DNA of 64,000 bases from an uncultured Maritimibacter sp. (GCA_913063035.1 CAJXYS010000002.1:62001-126000); one strand, 5' to 3'; positions 41,351 to 54,440 are shown, counted from the stretch's first letter. A program made the numbers and translations. The notes: generated by a model from the letters alone, not told the origin.

Positions 41351-41437
41351 GTGATGGGGTTTCCTCGGCTCGGGGGCGTTGGCATACCGCGTCTATATAG
41401 TCAGGACAACAGGTGCACCAAGGGCGGAGGACGGAGG

Positions 41438-41878
41438 ATGCGGCGCTTCGGGGAACGGGTCAGGCCCGGCAAACGCTACCGTCAACGGCCCGGCGCCTAC
41501 GCCGTGCTGCTGCAGGGGCACCGGATGCTGGTCACCCACCAGGCCGAGCCGGTGCCGGAATACCAGCTGCCGGGCGGCGGGATCGATCCGGGCGAATCAC
41601 CGCTGCGGGCACTGCACCGCGAAGTCTTCGAGGAAACCGGCTGGACGATCCGCGTCGGCCACCGGCTCGGTGCCTTCCAGCGCCTGACCTACATGCCCGA
41701 ATACGATCTCTGGGCGCGGAAGGTCTGCCACATCTATCTTGCCCGCCCTGTCCTGCGACGCGGCCCCCCGCTCGAGCCGGGCCACAGCGCGGTATGGATG
41801 GACGCGGCCCGCGCCGCCGAGACACTCGGCAATTCGGGCGACCGGCACTTCGTGGCGGGGTTGCTGTCGCGGCTATGA
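41438..41878 (+). CDS. Nudix hydrolase
   Basis: A 146-aa Nudix protein with the box GGGIDPGESPLRALHREVFE followed by ETGW. The short, mostly single-domain form does not reveal the substrate. ATG at 41438 has two GGAGG stretches before it, the more distant at a suitable nine-base spacing. It is divergent from hslO across an 87-base gap. Its last six bases overlap the end of the phosphatase gene on the other strand (CTATGA holds both stops), so no terminator can fit between them. Confidence 0.85.
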   Translation: MRRFGERVRPGKRYRQRPGAYAVLLQGHRMLVTHQAEPVPEYQLPGGGIDPGESPLRALHREVFEETGWTIRVGHRLGAFQRLTYMPEYDLWARKVCHIYLARPVLRRGPPLEPGHSAVWMDAARAAETLGNSGDRHFVAGLLSRL

Positions 41879-42733
41879 CCGGCTGCCCCCCGGTCCGTCG
41901 TATTCCAGCAGCAAGGCCGACATGTCGTCGGGTAGCACCGCGCCGGCATCGCGGCAGAGATCCCCGGCAAGCGCACCGAGAAACGCGGGGCCGGACAAGC
42001 CGGCATGCCGCGCGATAAGCCGTGCGAGGCCGTCCTCGCCCACCATCCGCCCCCCCGGCGCCGGGCACTCGGTCATGCCGTCGGAATAGACCAGAAGCCG
42101 GTCGCCCGGAGAGAGACACAGCTCCACCGTGCGGAACGCGGCATCCGCGACGAGCCCGATGGGCAGGCCGCCCTCGCCGAGAAACCGGATCGCGCCGTCC
42201 GGGCGGATCAGGGCCGGGTGCGGATGGCCGGCCTGGACCAGGCTCAGACGCCCCGCGGCAAGATCGAGATCGCCGAGCAGAAGCGTCATGTAGTGATCGG
42301 CACCCAGCCCCTCGATCAGTTGGCGGTTCAGCCGCGCGGCGGCCTCGTGCGGCCGGCGCGGCAGGATTTCCCCGCCCGGCCCGCGGCGCAGCGCGACGTT
42401 CTGCTCTGGGACCGCGCCGGACAGGAGACCGTGAAGCCGCGCGGTCAGCATCGCCGCGCTGACCCCGTGACCGGAAACGTCGAGCGCGTAGAGTCCGATC
42501 CGCCCCCGGCCGATCGGGTAATGGCCCACCAGGTCGCCGCCCACCTCGGAACAGGAGCGCAGCAGCAGCGACACCCTTGCCGCGCCGAAGTCGCAGAATC
42601 GCTTCGGCAGCAGCGCCTGCTGCAACCGCCCCGCCGCCCGCAGGTCGCGCGCCCGCGCCGCGCGGAGCGCACGCAGATCGCCCATCGCCGCACGAACGGC
42701 ACGGCGGGAGTCTATCCTGGCCTTTGCACCCAC
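41873..42733 (-). CDS. PP2C/SpoIIE-family (RsbU-like) serine phosphatase
   Basis: A 286-aa PPM-type phosphatase. A basic, helical N-terminus (residues 1-40, likely coiled coil: AARARDLRAAGRLQQALLP) leads into the SpoIIE catalytic domain. Metal-binding acids lie in VGGDLVGHYPIG, LYALDVSGHGVSAAML, LLVYSDGMTE and PDDMSALLLEYD. RsbU-like proteins usually carry a receiver, PAS or GAF domain in front; none is seen. It may control an anti-anti-sigma factor encoded elsewhere. The start is taken as GTG at 42733; an ATG at 42685 is an alternative. Confidence 0.85.
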   Translation of the reverse strand: MGAKARIDSRRAVRAAMGDLRALRAARARDLRAAGRLQQALLPKRFCDFGAARVSLLLRSCSEVGGDLVGHYPIGRGRIGLYALDVSGHGVSAAMLTARLHGLLSGAVPEQNVALRRGPGGEILPRRPHEAAARLNRQLIEGLGADHYMTLLLGDLDLAAGRLSLVQAGHPHPALIRPDGAIRFLGEGGLPIGLVADAAFRTVELCLSPGDRLLVYSDGMTECPAPGGRMVGEDGLARLIARHAGLSGPAFLGALAGDLCRDAGAVLPDDMSALLLEYDGPGGSRS

Positions 42734-42824
42734 GTCTGTCCCCGCTTCCCCATGGCAGGCAGTGAGCCCGCCACGGGATTAAGATGCGGTGAAGCCGCCA
42801 ATTTTCAGCGAAACCGCGGGGCCG

Positions 42825-44069
42825 TCAGATCAGGAACTGGGCCAGCACCTCGTCGTCGGTGATGTCCTGGTAGACGAAGCCGGCCGCGTCCATCCGCGCG
42901 AAGAGATGCGGGAAATCGTCGGCATCCTTGGTCTCGATCCCGATCAGGACCGAGCCGAAGTTCCGCGCCGACTTCTTGAGATACTCGAAACGGGCGATGT
43001 CGTCGCCGGGTCCGAGCAGGCTCAGAAACTCCTTCAGCGCGCCGGGGCGCTGCGGCAGGCGCAGGATGAAGTATTTCTTCAGCCCGGTGTAGCGCAGCGC
43101 GCGTTCCTTGACCTCCGGCAGCCGCTCGAAGTCGAAATTCCCGCCCGAGGTGACGCAGACAACGCGCTTGCCGCGGATATCGTCGGCCATGTCGACCAGC
43201 GCATCGACCGACAGCGCCCCGGCGGGTTCCAGCACGATGCCCTCGACGTTGAGCATCTCGATGATCGTGGCGCAGATCCGGTCCTCGGGCGCGGCGTAGA
43301 CATGGGCCGGGTCGGCGGCGCCCAGGACCGCGAAGGTCTCGGCGCCGACCTGCGCCACCGCTGCGCCATCGACGAAGCTGTCGATCTTTGGCAGGCGCAC
43401 GGGCCTGCCCGCGGCCAGCGCGGCAGCCAGGCTGGCGCCGCCGCACGGCTCGACGAAGCGCAGCGCCACCCCGGGCGCGGCGTCCGCGAGGTAGGACATC
43501 ACCCCGGCCGACAGCCCCCCGCCGCCGACCGGCAGCACGACGATGTCCGGCGGCGTCTCCATCTGGGCGAGCATTTCCACGGCGACGCTGGCCTGCCCCT
43601 CGATCACGTCGGCATCGTCGAAGGGTGACAGGAAATGCGCGCCGATCTCGCGGCAATGGGCCTGGGCGGCGGCCAGCGTCTGGTCGAAATAGTCGCCCGT
43701 CAGCTCGATCCGCACCTTGTCGCCGCCGAATTTTCGGGTCTTGTCGATCTTCTGCTGCGGCGTGGTCACCGGCATGAAGATCGCGCCCTCGACGCCGAAA
43801 TGGCGGCAGACATAGGCCACGCCCTGGGCGTGGTTCCCGGCACTGGCGCAGACGAAGCGGTCGGCCATGCCCGCGGCGAGAACCTTGGAGATCGCGTTGA
43901 AGGCCCCGCGCAGCTTGTAGCTGCGCACGGGCGTCAGATCCTCGCGCTTGAGGAATATGTCGGCGCCGAAACGATCCGACAAATGGTCGTTGCGGCCGAG
44001 CGACGTCGGCTCGAAAAGCTGGCGCAGCGCCTGTTCGGCCTTCTCGGCGCGGTCCCTGAATGCGGTCAC
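42825..44069 (-). CDS. ilvA: Threonine ammonia-lyase (biosynthetic-type threonine dehydratase)
   Basis: A 414-aa fold-type II PLP enzyme converting threonine to 2-oxobutanoate for isoleucine synthesis. The PLP Lys is in [16 protein letters not shown], the phosphate loop is [16 protein letters not shown], and the C-terminal ACT-like regulatory domain (from about residue 330) begins [20 protein letters not shown]. One regulatory domain makes it the short form. The start is GTG at 44069 with GAGGGA about nine bases ahead. It is divergent from argG across a 180-base gap. Confidence 0.92.
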   Translation of the reverse strand: MTAFRDRAEKAEQALRQLFEPTSLGRNDHLSDRFGADIFLKREDLTPVRSYKLRGAFNAISKVLAAGMADRFVCASAGNHAQGVAYVCRHFGVEGAIFMPVTTPQQKIDKTRKFGGDKVRIELTGDYFDQTLAAAQAHCREIGAHFLSPFDDADVIEGQASVAVEMLAQMETPPDIVVLPVGGGGLSAGVMSYLADAAPGVALRFVEPCGGASLAAALAAGRPVRLPKIDSFVDGAAVAQVGAETFAVLGAADPAHVYAAPEDRICATIIEMLNVEGIVLEPAGALSVDALVDMADDIRGKRVVCVTSGGNFDFERLPEVKERALRYTGLKKYFILRLPQRPGALKEFLSLLGPGDDIARFEYLKKSARNFGSVLIGIETKDADDFPHLFARMDAAGFVYQDITDDEVLAQFLI

Positions 44070-44249
44070 GGTCGATTGTCCCTCGCACGGCCCCGATGGT
44101 CCGTCCGCGATAGCACGGCCGCGACCGCCCCGCCAGTTCGCCGGTTGCGCCCGCGCCGGTCTGACACACGGGCCGGCGCCGGCGCGGGCTTGCCGCGCCC
44201 CCGGAAAGGCAATAGACCCGGCGACGGTCTTCAATCCGGAGGTTCCCTC

Positions 44250-45466
<1,217 letters not shown>

Positions 45467-45467
<1 letters not shown>

Positions 45468-45898
45468 TGTCCGCCCTGCCCGATCGCCGGGCGCGCGCGT
45501 TCCTCGCCGCGCAGGACCGGGTCTGGGCCGAGGTGCGACGCGAGCTGGCGGCGGGGCGCAAGACGAGCCACTGGATCTGGTTCGTCTTCCCGCAGCTGGC
45601 GTCGCTCGGTCGGTCCGAGCGCGCGAAGTTCTACGGGATCGCCGATTTCGCCGAGGCCGAAGCGTATCTCGCGCATCCCACCCTGCGCGCCCGGCTGGTC
45701 GAGGCATCCGGGCTGATGCTGGATCATGCCGGTGCCGACCCCGCGGCGATCCTGGGCGGGATCGACGCCGCCAAGCTGCGCTCCTCCATGACGCTCTTCG
45801 CGGCGGTGCCCGGGGCGCCGGACGTGTTCGCACGGGTGCTGGAGGCTTTCTACGGCGGGGTGCCTTGCCCGCGCAGCGAGGCCGAGATCTCAACCTGA
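45467..45898 (+). CDS. DUF1810 family protein
   Basis: A 143-aa member of DUF1810, an abundant bacterial family of unknown function related to the calpastatin-like YbiA neighbourhood only by name, not by proven role. Family blocks are FLAAQDRVWAEVRRELAAGR, HWIWFVFPQLASLGRSERAK and KLRSSMTLFAAV. Its ATG overlaps the argG stop, so it is translated with argG, though no arginine link is known. Its last nine bases overlap the end of the sulfotransferase-like gene on the other strand. Confidence 0.85.
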
Positions 45899-46618
45899 CG
45901 GGGCGAGTTTGACCGCGGCAAGCCGCTCATAGGCCGGTAGCGCGGCTTCCGCGATGCGGGCGTAATCGCCGTCAAGCGCCGGCAGCGGCCCCTCGGGACC
46001 GGCGAAGCCGGTGCTGCGGTGCACCGCCCCGTACCAGACCGGCGCCCAGACCCCGTCATCGGGATGGCCGCCGGCAGGCCAGGACAGCATCCGGTCCGTG
46101 TAGTCGAGCCCGATCGCCGCGCAGAGCGCACGCAGCATCGTTTCCGGGGCGCGTCGGATATCGGCGGAATCGATGACAACGGGGGGCTGTCCGCTTGCCT
46201 CGGCCAGCTGGTCGAACAGCTCCGCCTGCTGCAGGAAGCCGATATCGCCCAGTGTCGCCGCCTCGTACTTCGCGGCGAAACTGGCCAGTACCCGGGCGGG
46301 ATGGCGGATCAGGAAGACATTCGTGACCTGCATCATCCAGTCCCGCGGCATGGCCGGGATCATGTGCTGGCACATATGCTTCTGGTAAAAGACCGCCTGA
46401 CCACCGGGCGCCGGCCCGGCAAGCCGTTGTGCAACCCTGGCCGGGTCGGTCTCGCCCGCCGCGATGATCTCCGCGCGCATGGGATGCGCAAGTCCGGTCA
46501 CGGAAAGATACGCGGCGTAGAAGGGCTCGTCCCACACGGCGGTGTCGCCGCGCGCGGCGAAGGCATACATCAGCGCGGTCGAGAGATTCCGCGGGCCCGA
46601 CCACATGGCGATGTTCAT
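45890..46618 (-). CDS. Sulfotransferase-like P-loop protein
   Basis: A 242-aa protein beginning MNIAMWSGPRNLSTALMYAF, a P-loop-like SGPRNLSTA that matches the PAPS-binding site of sulfotransferase-fold proteins. A second typical region is VTNVFLIRHPARVLASFAAK, resembling the 3'-phosphate-binding block. The acceptor is unknown and sulfotransfer is unproven. It is the downstream partner of a class IV aminotransferase gene, 79 bases away on the same strand. I recall plant proteins in which the two domains are fused, which would support a shared role. Confidence 0.75.
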   Translation of the reverse strand: MNIAMWSGPRNLSTALMYAFAARGDTAVWDEPFYAAYLSVTGLAHPMRAEIIAAGETDPARVAQRLAGPAPGGQAVFYQKHMCQHMIPAMPRDWMMQVTNVFLIRHPARVLASFAAKYEAATLGDIGFLQQAELFDQLAEASGQPPVVIDSADIRRAPETMLRALCAAIGLDYTDRMLSWPAGGHPDDGVWAPVWYGAVHRSTGFAGPEGPLPALDGDYARIAEAALPAYERLAAVKLAPSG

Positions 46619-46697
46619 GCACCGTCCCCCGGGGAACGCGGCGCCCGCCGTCCGGCGGTGCCCCCGCCCGAGGCTTCAGACCCGGCCGCGCGGGGGC

Positions 46698-47597
46698 TCA
46701 TCGCGCCACGAGGTCCTTGTAGGCCTGCCGGATCCGCGCCGTGACAGGCCCCATCCTTCCGTCGCCGATCGGGCGGCCGTCGATTTCCGACACCGGCGTC
46801 TGCGCGCCGAAGGTGCCGGTCAGGAAGGCCTCGTCGGCGCCATAGGCTTCGACCAGGGAGAAGTTCTTCTCGAAGACGGGGATGCCCGCGACGCGGCAGA
46901 TCTCGATCACCTTGCCCCGCGTGATGCCCTTCATGCAGTAATCGCCCGTCGAGGTCCAAACCTCGCCGCCGCGGACGATGAAGAAGTTGCAGGCATTCGT
47001 CGTGTTCACGAAGCCGTGGACGTCGAGCATCAGCGCCTCGTCCGCGCCCGCCTTCTCGGCGGCGATGCAGGCCAGCACGCAGTTGAGCTTGGAATGGCTG
47101 TTCAGCTTGGGGTCCTGGCTCATGGGCAGGCCCCGGATATGGGGCACGGTCGCCAGCCGGACCGGGCGCGGCAGCGAGGGTCGGGAATGCTCCATGATGA
47201 TGACGAAGGTGGGTCCCGACCGCGACAGGGACGGATGCTGGAACGGCCGGACCTTGACGCCGCGGGTGACCATCAGCCGGGCATGGGCATCGGTTTCCAT
47301 CCCGTTGGCGCGGCGCGTTTCCTCCAGCGCGGTCACGATCTCGTCGCGGCTGCGCCCGATCTCGAGGTCGAGCGCCTTCGCCGCCTCGAACAGCCGGTCG
47401 AGATGTTCATCCAGGAAGCTCCAGCGCCCGCCATGGAGCCGCAGCCCCTCCCACACGCCGTCGCCCAGCATGAAGCCCGAATCATAGACGGAGACGACCG
47501 CCTCCGCCCGCGGCACCAGCCGCCCGTCCACATGGATCAGGATCGCCGCGTTGCGCGGATCGTCCTCGGCCTGGTGCGTGGTGATACGCTCTGTCAT
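46698..47597 (-). CDS. Class IV aminotransferase (D-amino-acid/branched-chain aminotransferase-like)
   Basis: A 299-aa fold-type IV PLP enzyme. VYDSGFMLGDGVWEGLRLHGG is the N-terminal family block, the PLP Lys is in LNSHSKLNCVLACIAAE, and FVNTTNACNFFIVRGGEV and GITRGKVIEICRVAG follow the common pattern. It is distant from IlvE at 23710-24579, so a different substrate is likely (D-amino acid, aminodeoxychorismate or other). The start is ATG at 47597. It is paired with a sulfotransferase-like gene. Confidence 0.88.
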   Translation of the reverse strand: MTERITTHQAEDDPRNAAILIHVDGRLVPRAEAVVSVYDSGFMLGDGVWEGLRLHGGRWSFLDEHLDRLFEAAKALDLEIGRSRDEIVTALEETRRANGMETDAHARLMVTRGVKVRPFQHPSLSRSGPTFVIIMEHSRPSLPRPVRLATVPHIRGLPMSQDPKLNSHSKLNCVLACIAAEKAGADEALMLDVHGFVNTTNACNFFIVRGGEVWTSTGDYCMKGITRGKVIEICRVAGIPVFEKNFSLVEAYGADEAFLTGTFGAQTPVSEIDGRPIGDGRMGPVTARIRQAYKDLVAR

Positions 47598-47738
47598 GCG
47601 ATCCTCCTCGTGGCGAGGGTAGGCATCCGGGCCGGCGGGGCCAAGCTGAAACAAAGCTCAATGCCCCGTGACCTCACGGCGTTGTCAGTTGAGTGTGCGG
47701 TCCGGACTGCCCCACCCTCGCCTTCGGAGGAAGAAACC

Positions 47739-48416
47739 ATGCAGATCACCCCGCATCTCAACACCCTGAAAAGCGCCGCGCTGGTCGCGGCCATGACCCT
47801 CGCGGTGCTGCTCAACTGCGAGCGGGCAAGGGCGGACGATATCCAGACCGCGATCTTCGCCGGCGGCTGTTTCTGGTGCGTCGAGGCCGATTTCGACAAG
47901 GTCGACGGCGTGAAGGAAACGGTTTCCGGCTATACCGGCGGCGACGTGAAGAACCCCAGCTACAAGCAGGTGACCCGCGGCGGCACCGGCCATTACGAGG
48001 CGGTCCGGATCACCTTCGACGCCGACACGGTGTCCTATCGCCGGCTGGTCGATCTCTTCTTCCGGTCGGTCGATCCGACCGATGCCGGGGGCCAGTTCTG
48101 CGACCGCGGCGAGAGCTATCGCACGGCGGTCTTCGCGCTCGACCCGGCACAGGCACAGGCCGCGCAGGCCGCCAAGGCAGAGGCCCGCGCGGAACTCGGC
48201 CAGGAGATCGTGACGCCCATCCTGGACGCCGGCACCTTCTGGAAGGCCGAGGACTATCACCAGAACTACTACCAGCGGGACGATCGCGTGCTCACGCGCT
48301 TCGGCTGGATCCCGATGTCCAAGGCCTATGACCGCTACCGCGATGCCTGCGGGCGCGACCAGCGGGTGCGCCAGCTCTGGGGTGCGGACGCCCCCTTCGT
48401 CAAGACGGGGTCCTGA
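47739..48416 (+). CDS. msrA: Peptide methionine sulfoxide reductase MsrA with export signal
   Basis: A 225-aa MsrA that reduces methionine-S-sulfoxide. The catalytic motif is AGGCFWCVEADF near residue 46; YTGGDVKNPSYKQV and GHYEAVRITFD follow. Unlike cytoplasmic MsrA, it has an N-terminal hydrophobic helix (residues about 12-30, SAALVAAMTLAVLLNCERARA) that looks like a Sec signal or anchor, placing the enzyme in the periplasm or inner membrane. GGAGG eight bases before ATG 47739 supports this start. It is convergent with parC. Confidence 0.92.
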   Translation: MQITPHLNTLKSAALVAAMTLAVLLNCERARADDIQTAIFAGGCFWCVEADFDKVDGVKETVSGYTGGDVKNPSYKQVTRGGTGHYEAVRITFDADTVSYRRLVDLFFRSVDPTDAGGQFCDRGESYRTAVFALDPAQAQAAQAAKAEARAELGQEIVTPILDAGTFWKAEDYHQNYYQRDDRVLTRFGWIPMSKAYDRYRDACGRDQRVRQLWGADAPFVKTGS

Positions 48417-48428
48417 GCCGACCGGGGC

Positions 48429-48433
<5 letters not shown>
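48412..48433. terminator. Bidirectional hairpin spanning the msrA and parC stops
   Basis: CCTGAGCC-GACCGG-GGCTCAGG, a perfect eight-base stem. The left arm holds the msrA stop (TGA 48414-48416), and the right arm the parC stop (TCA on this strand, 48429-48431), so both genes end inside one symmetric hairpin. No T-tract follows. Confidence 0.6.
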
Positions 48434-50759
<2,326 letters not shown>

Positions 50760-50874
50760 GGCAACGGGTGTAAATCCATGCGCCCCGCCGGTCCAGCGTC
50801 AAACGCGGCGCGGGCCGCGGTTGCCCCCGACGGCCGGCGCGGCTAGGTCTTGCACAGCGCTTGAAAGGCCCGTT

Positions 50875-51708
50875 ATGACCCAGCGATCCGTTCTCATTAC
50901 CGGCTGTTCCTCGGGGATCGGGCTCGACGCGGCCCGGGGGCTGCAGGCCCGCGGCTGGCGCGTCTTCGCGACCTGCCGCCAGGAAGCCGACTGCGCCCGT
51001 CTCCGCGAGACCGGGCTCGAGAGTTTCCGCCTCGACTACGAGGATCCCGACAGCATCGCCGCGGCGGTCGAGGAGACGCGCGCGCGCACCGGCGACAGGC
51101 TCGATGCGCTTTTCAACAACGGCGCCTACGCGCTGCCGGCGGCGGTCGAGGACCTGCCGACCGACGGGCTGCGCGCGATTTTCGAGGCCAATTTCTTCGG
51201 CTGGCACGAGCTGACCCGCCGGGTCATCCCGGTGATGCGCGCCCAGGGCCACGGGCGGATCGTGCAGTGTTCCTCGGTGCTCGGCTTCTCGGCCATCAAG
51301 TGGCGCGGGGCCTACGTGGCCACGAAATATGCCCTGGAAGGCCTGACCGACACGCTGCGGCTCGAGATGCGCGACACGCCCATCGCCGTCATCCTGATAG
51401 AGCCCGGCCCCGTCACCTCGAGGATCCGCGTGAACTCGCAGCCGCATTTCGAACGCTGGATCGACTGGGAAAACTCGCCCCGCGCGGACCAGTACCGCGC
51501 CAGCCTGCTGAAACGGCTCTACCGCGACGCCGGCACGCCCGACCGGTTCGAGCTGCCGCCATCCGCGGTAACGCGGAAACTGGTCCACGCGCTGGAAAGC
51601 CCGCACCCGCGGCCGCGCTATTACGTGACGACGCCAACCTATCTGGTCGGGACCCTGCGCCGGCTGCTGCCGACCCGCGCGCTTGACCGGGTGCTGGCCC
51701 GCGGCTGA
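50875..51708 (+). CDS. SDR family oxidoreductase
   Basis: A 277-aa classical short-chain dehydrogenase. The coenzyme site is VLITGCSSGIGLDAARGL, the NNG strand is ALFNNGAYAL, the catalytic Ser lies in IVQCSSVLGF, and Tyr/Lys in YVATKYALEGLTDTLR. The substrate is not evident; the sequence style resembles enzymes acting on lipids or retinol-like alcohols. ATG at 50875 is used; the frame is open upstream into parC. It is followed by the twin-helix small protein gene after 75 bases. Confidence 0.87.
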   Translation: MTQRSVLITGCSSGIGLDAARGLQARGWRVFATCRQEADCARLRETGLESFRLDYEDPDSIAAAVEETRARTGDRLDALFNNGAYALPAAVEDLPTDGLRAIFEANFFGWHELTRRVIPVMRAQGHGRIVQCSSVLGFSAIKWRGAYVATKYALEGLTDTLRLEMRDTPIAVILIEPGPVTSRIRVNSQPHFERWIDWENSPRADQYRASLLKRLYRDAGTPDRFELPPSAVTRKLVHALESPHPRPRYYVTTPTYLVGTLRRLLPTRALDRVLARG

Positions 51709-51783
51709 GTCCAGCGCGGAATTTTCGCGTTCGCTTTTCGCGCGGGGCCCGCTACATCGGGCCCAAGACCGAAAGGAGCCCTC

Positions 51784-51990
51784 ATGGCCAACGATCCCCT
51801 GTTCTACGTCGTCGCCGCGGCGGTGCTGCTGGTGCTGGTCATCCTGATGATCGGCATCGCCGGCTTCGCCAAGGGCGGCGAGTTCAACCGCAAGCATTCC
51901 AACCGGATCATGCGCTACCGAATCGTGGCCCAGGCCGTCGCGATCGTGGTGATCCTCATCTTCGTCTTCATCCGCCGCATGGGAGGCTGA
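51784..51990 (+). CDS. Twin-transmembrane-helix small protein (HIG1-like)
   Basis: A 68-aa inner-membrane protein with two helices (residues about 8-27 and 47-64) joined by a basic loop GGEFNRKHSNRIMRYRIV. This is the small twin-TM family related to the HIG1 domain; eukaryotic HIG1 proteins associate with respiratory complexes, but the bacterial role is unknown. GAAAGGAG lies about five bases before the ATG. It precedes the cobalamin adenosyltransferase gene by four bases and belongs to the etfBA gene neighbourhood. Confidence 0.88.
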   Translation: MANDPLFYVVAAAVLLVLVILMIGIAGFAKGGEFNRKHSNRIMRYRIVAQAVAIVVILIFVFIRRMGG

Positions 51991-51994
51991 TCAC

Positions 51995-52567
51995 ATGGTC
52001 GTTCTGAACAAGATCTACACCAAGACGGGCGACGCCGGGGAAACGGCGCTCGGCAACGGTGCGCGGGTCGCCAAGCATTCGATGCGGGTGATCGCCTACG
52101 GCACGGTGGACGAGACCAACGCGGCCGTGGGGCTGGCACGGATCCATGCCGAGGGCCTGCTCGACGAGCAACTCGCCCGCATCCAGAACGACCTCTTCGA
52201 CCTGGGGGCCGATCTCTGCCGTCCGGACATGGCGCGCGACCACGAGGCCGAGTACCCGCCGCTGCGCATGGTCGAAAGCCAGGTGAAACGGCTCGAGGCC
52301 GAGATCGACGAGATGAACGCCCGCCTCGAGCCGCTGCGCAGTTTCATCCTGCCCGGCGGCTCGGCCCTGGCGGCGCATCTGCATCACTGCCGCACCGTGT
52401 CGCGCCGGGCCGAACGCCTCTCGGTGGAATTGGCGACCATGGAGGACATCAACGCGCACGCGGTCACCTATCTGAACCGGCTGAGCGACTGGTTCTTCGT
52501 GGCCAGCCGCATCGCAAACGACGAGGGCCGTGCCGACGTGCTCTGGGTGCCGGGTGCGAACCGCTGA
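51995..52567 (+). CDS. Cob(I)yrinic acid a,c-diamide adenosyltransferase (PduO type)
   Basis: A 190-aa PduO-type ATR that transfers adenosyl from ATP to cob(I)alamin, making coenzyme B12. The ATP-binding N-terminus is KIYTKTGDAGETALGNGARV, followed by VIAYGTVDETNAAVGLAR. The helical bundle has FILPGGSALAAHLHHCRTVS and RRAERLSVEL. It follows the twin-helix small protein with four bases between. Adenosylcobalamin serves methylmalonyl-CoA mutase and related enzymes, consistent with the nearby fatty-acid/acyl-CoA genes, though this link is inferred. Confidence 0.93.
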   Translation: MVVLNKIYTKTGDAGETALGNGARVAKHSMRVIAYGTVDETNAAVGLARIHAEGLLDEQLARIQNDLFDLGADLCRPDMARDHEAEYPPLRMVESQVKRLEAEIDEMNARLEPLRSFILPGGSALAAHLHHCRTVSRRAERLSVELATMEDINAHAVTYLNRLSDWFFVASRIANDEGRADVLWVPGANR

Positions 52568-52727
52568 GCCGCCGCGAGGCCGCCGCAACCCGTCCCGCGG
52601 CGCTGGCGGCCCATCGCGCGTCGATTTTGCCCTGTTTTCCCCCCGGCGATTTCAGTAAACGGGTGCGGACGATTGCAGGACGGCCCCGCCTGCCGGCAGG
52701 GCGACACATCCAAGGGAGAGACGCGGA

Positions 52728-53489
52728 ATGAAGGTTCTGGTGCCTGTCAAACGCGTGATCGACTACAACGTGAAGGTCCGCGTGAAGGCGGACGGTTCGG
52801 GTGTCGATCTCGCCAACGTGAAAATGTCGATGAATCCCTTCGACGAGATCGCCGTCGAAGAGGCGATCCGCCTGAAGGAAGCCGGCAAGGCCGACGAGGT
52901 CGTGGCCGTGTCCATCGGCGTCAAGCAGGCGCAGGAGACGCTGCGCACGGCGCTCGCCATGGGCGCGGACCGCGCGATCCTGGTCGTCGCCGCCGACGAC
53001 GTGCATACCGACATCGAGCCGCTCGCCGTCGCCAAGATCCTCAAGGGCGTGATCGACGAGGAACAGCCCGGGCTGGTGCTGGCCGGCAAGCAGGCGATCG
53101 ACAACGACATGAACGCCACCGGCCAGATGCTGGCGGCGCTGCTGGGCTGGTCGCAGGCCACCTATGCAAACGACGTCGAGATCGAGGGCGACCATGCCGT
53201 CGTCACCCGCGAGGTCGATGGCGGCCTGCAGACCGTGAAGGTGAAGATGCCCGCCATCATCACCACCGACCTGCGCCTCAACGAGCCGCGCTACGCGTCG
53301 CTGCCGAACATCATGAAGGCCAAGAAGAAGCCGCTCGACGAGAAGACGCCCGGGGATTACGGCGTCGACGTCGCGCCGCGGCTCGAAATCGTCACGACCA
53401 CGGAACCCGCGGCCCGCAAGGCCGGCGAGATGGTCGGCTCGGTCGACGAACTGCTCGAGAAGCTGAAGAACGAAGCGGGGGTGATCTGA
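52728..53489 (+). CDS. etfB: Electron transfer flavoprotein subunit beta
   Basis: A 253-aa ETF beta subunit, binding AMP and pairing with EtfA to carry electrons from acyl-CoA dehydrogenases to ETF-ubiquinone oxidoreductase. It begins [20 protein letters not shown], with [18 protein letters not shown] and the ETF beta signature region [20 protein letters not shown]. It lies 160 bases after the adenosyltransferase gene, with room for its own promoter (not identified). Its stop overlaps the etfA start (TGATG). Confidence 0.96.
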   Translation: MKVLVPVKRVIDYNVKVRVKADGSGVDLANVKMSMNPFDEIAVEEAIRLKEAGKADEVVAVSIGVKQAQETLRTALAMGADRAILVVAADDVHTDIEPLAVAKILKGVIDEEQPGLVLAGKQAIDNDMNATGQMLAALLGWSQATYANDVEIEGDHAVVTREVDGGLQTVKVKMPAIITTDLRLNEPRYASLPNIMKAKKKPLDEKTPGDYGVDVAPRLEIVTTTEPAARKAGEMVGSVDELLEKLKNEAGVI

Positions 53490-54415
53490 TGGCTGTCCTT
53501 CTTCTCGCGGAACTGAACGGCACCGACCTGGCCACCGACGCCACCGCCAAGGCGGTGACCGCGGCGAGGGACCTGGGCGAGGTCACCATCCTCTGCGCCA
53601 GCGAGGGCTGCGGCGGCGCGGCCGAGGCCGCGGCCAAGCTCGACGGCGTGGCCAAGGTCCTTTGCGCCGATGACGCGCTCTACGGCCACGGCCTGGCCGA
53701 GCCGGTCGCGGATCTCGTGGTCAGCCTCGCGGGCGACTACGAACATATCGTCGCGCCCGCCACCGTCTCGGCCAAGAACATCATGCCGCGCGTCGCCGCG
53801 CTGCTGGACGTCATGGTGATCACGGACATCACCGCGGTCGTCGACGGCGCCACCTTCGAGCGGCCGGTCTATGCCGGCAACGCGATGCAGACGGTCAAGA
53901 GCTCGGACGCCAAGAAGGTCGTCACGATCCGGACCTCGACCTTCGACGCCGCCGGCGAGGGCGGCAGCGCCGCGGTCGAGAAGATCGGCGCGGCCGGCGA
54001 TCCGGGCCTGTCGGAATGGGTCGAGGACAAGGTCGCCGAGAGCGACCGTCCGGAACTCACCTCGGCCAAGATCGTGGTCTCGGGCGGCCGCGGCGTCGGC
54101 TCGGAGGAGAATTTCGATATCGTCAAGCAACTCGCCGACAAGCTCGGCGCGGCGGTCGGCGCCTCCCGCGCGGCGGTCGATTCGGGCTACGCGCCGAACG
54201 ACTGGCAGGTGGGCCAGACCGGCAAGGTCGTGGCCCCGGATCTCTACATTGCCTGCGGCATCTCGGGCGCGATCCAGCACCTGGCCGGCATGAAGGACGC
54301 CAAGGTGATCGTGGCGATCAACAAGGACGAGGAGGCGCCGATCTTCCAGGTCGCCGATTACGGCCTGGTCGCCGATCTCTTCGACGCCGTGCCGGAACTG
54401 ACCGGCAAGCTCTGA
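53489..54415 (+). CDS. etfA: Electron transfer flavoprotein subunit alpha
   Basis: A 308-aa ETF alpha subunit that binds FAD. The C-terminal FAD domain has [40 protein letters not shown] and [20 protein letters not shown], with [19 protein letters not shown] at the end. It is translationally coupled to etfB. A strong rho-independent-like terminator follows the stop, separating it from the convergent DUF6473 gene. Confidence 0.96.
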   Translation: MAVLLLAELNGTDLATDATAKAVTAARDLGEVTILCASEGCGGAAEAAAKLDGVAKVLCADDALYGHGLAEPVADLVVSLAGDYEHIVAPATVSAKNIMPRVAALLDVMVITDITAVVDGATFERPVYAGNAMQTVKSSDAKKVVTIRTSTFDAAGEGGSAAVEKIGAAGDPGLSEWVEDKVAESDRPELTSAKIVVSGGRGVGSEENFDIVKQLADKLGAAVGASRAAVDSGYAPNDWQVGQTGKVVAPDLYIACGISGAIQHLAGMKDAKVIVAINKDEEAPIFQVADYGLVADLFDAVPELTGKL

Positions 54416-54440
54416 GGCCTGCGCTTCGGAACGGCAACCC

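Noticed and set aside
52689..52700. CCTGCCGGCAGG palindrome before etfB
   Set aside because: A 12-base G+C-only palindrome is common by chance in this genome and is not placed relative to a recognisable promoter.
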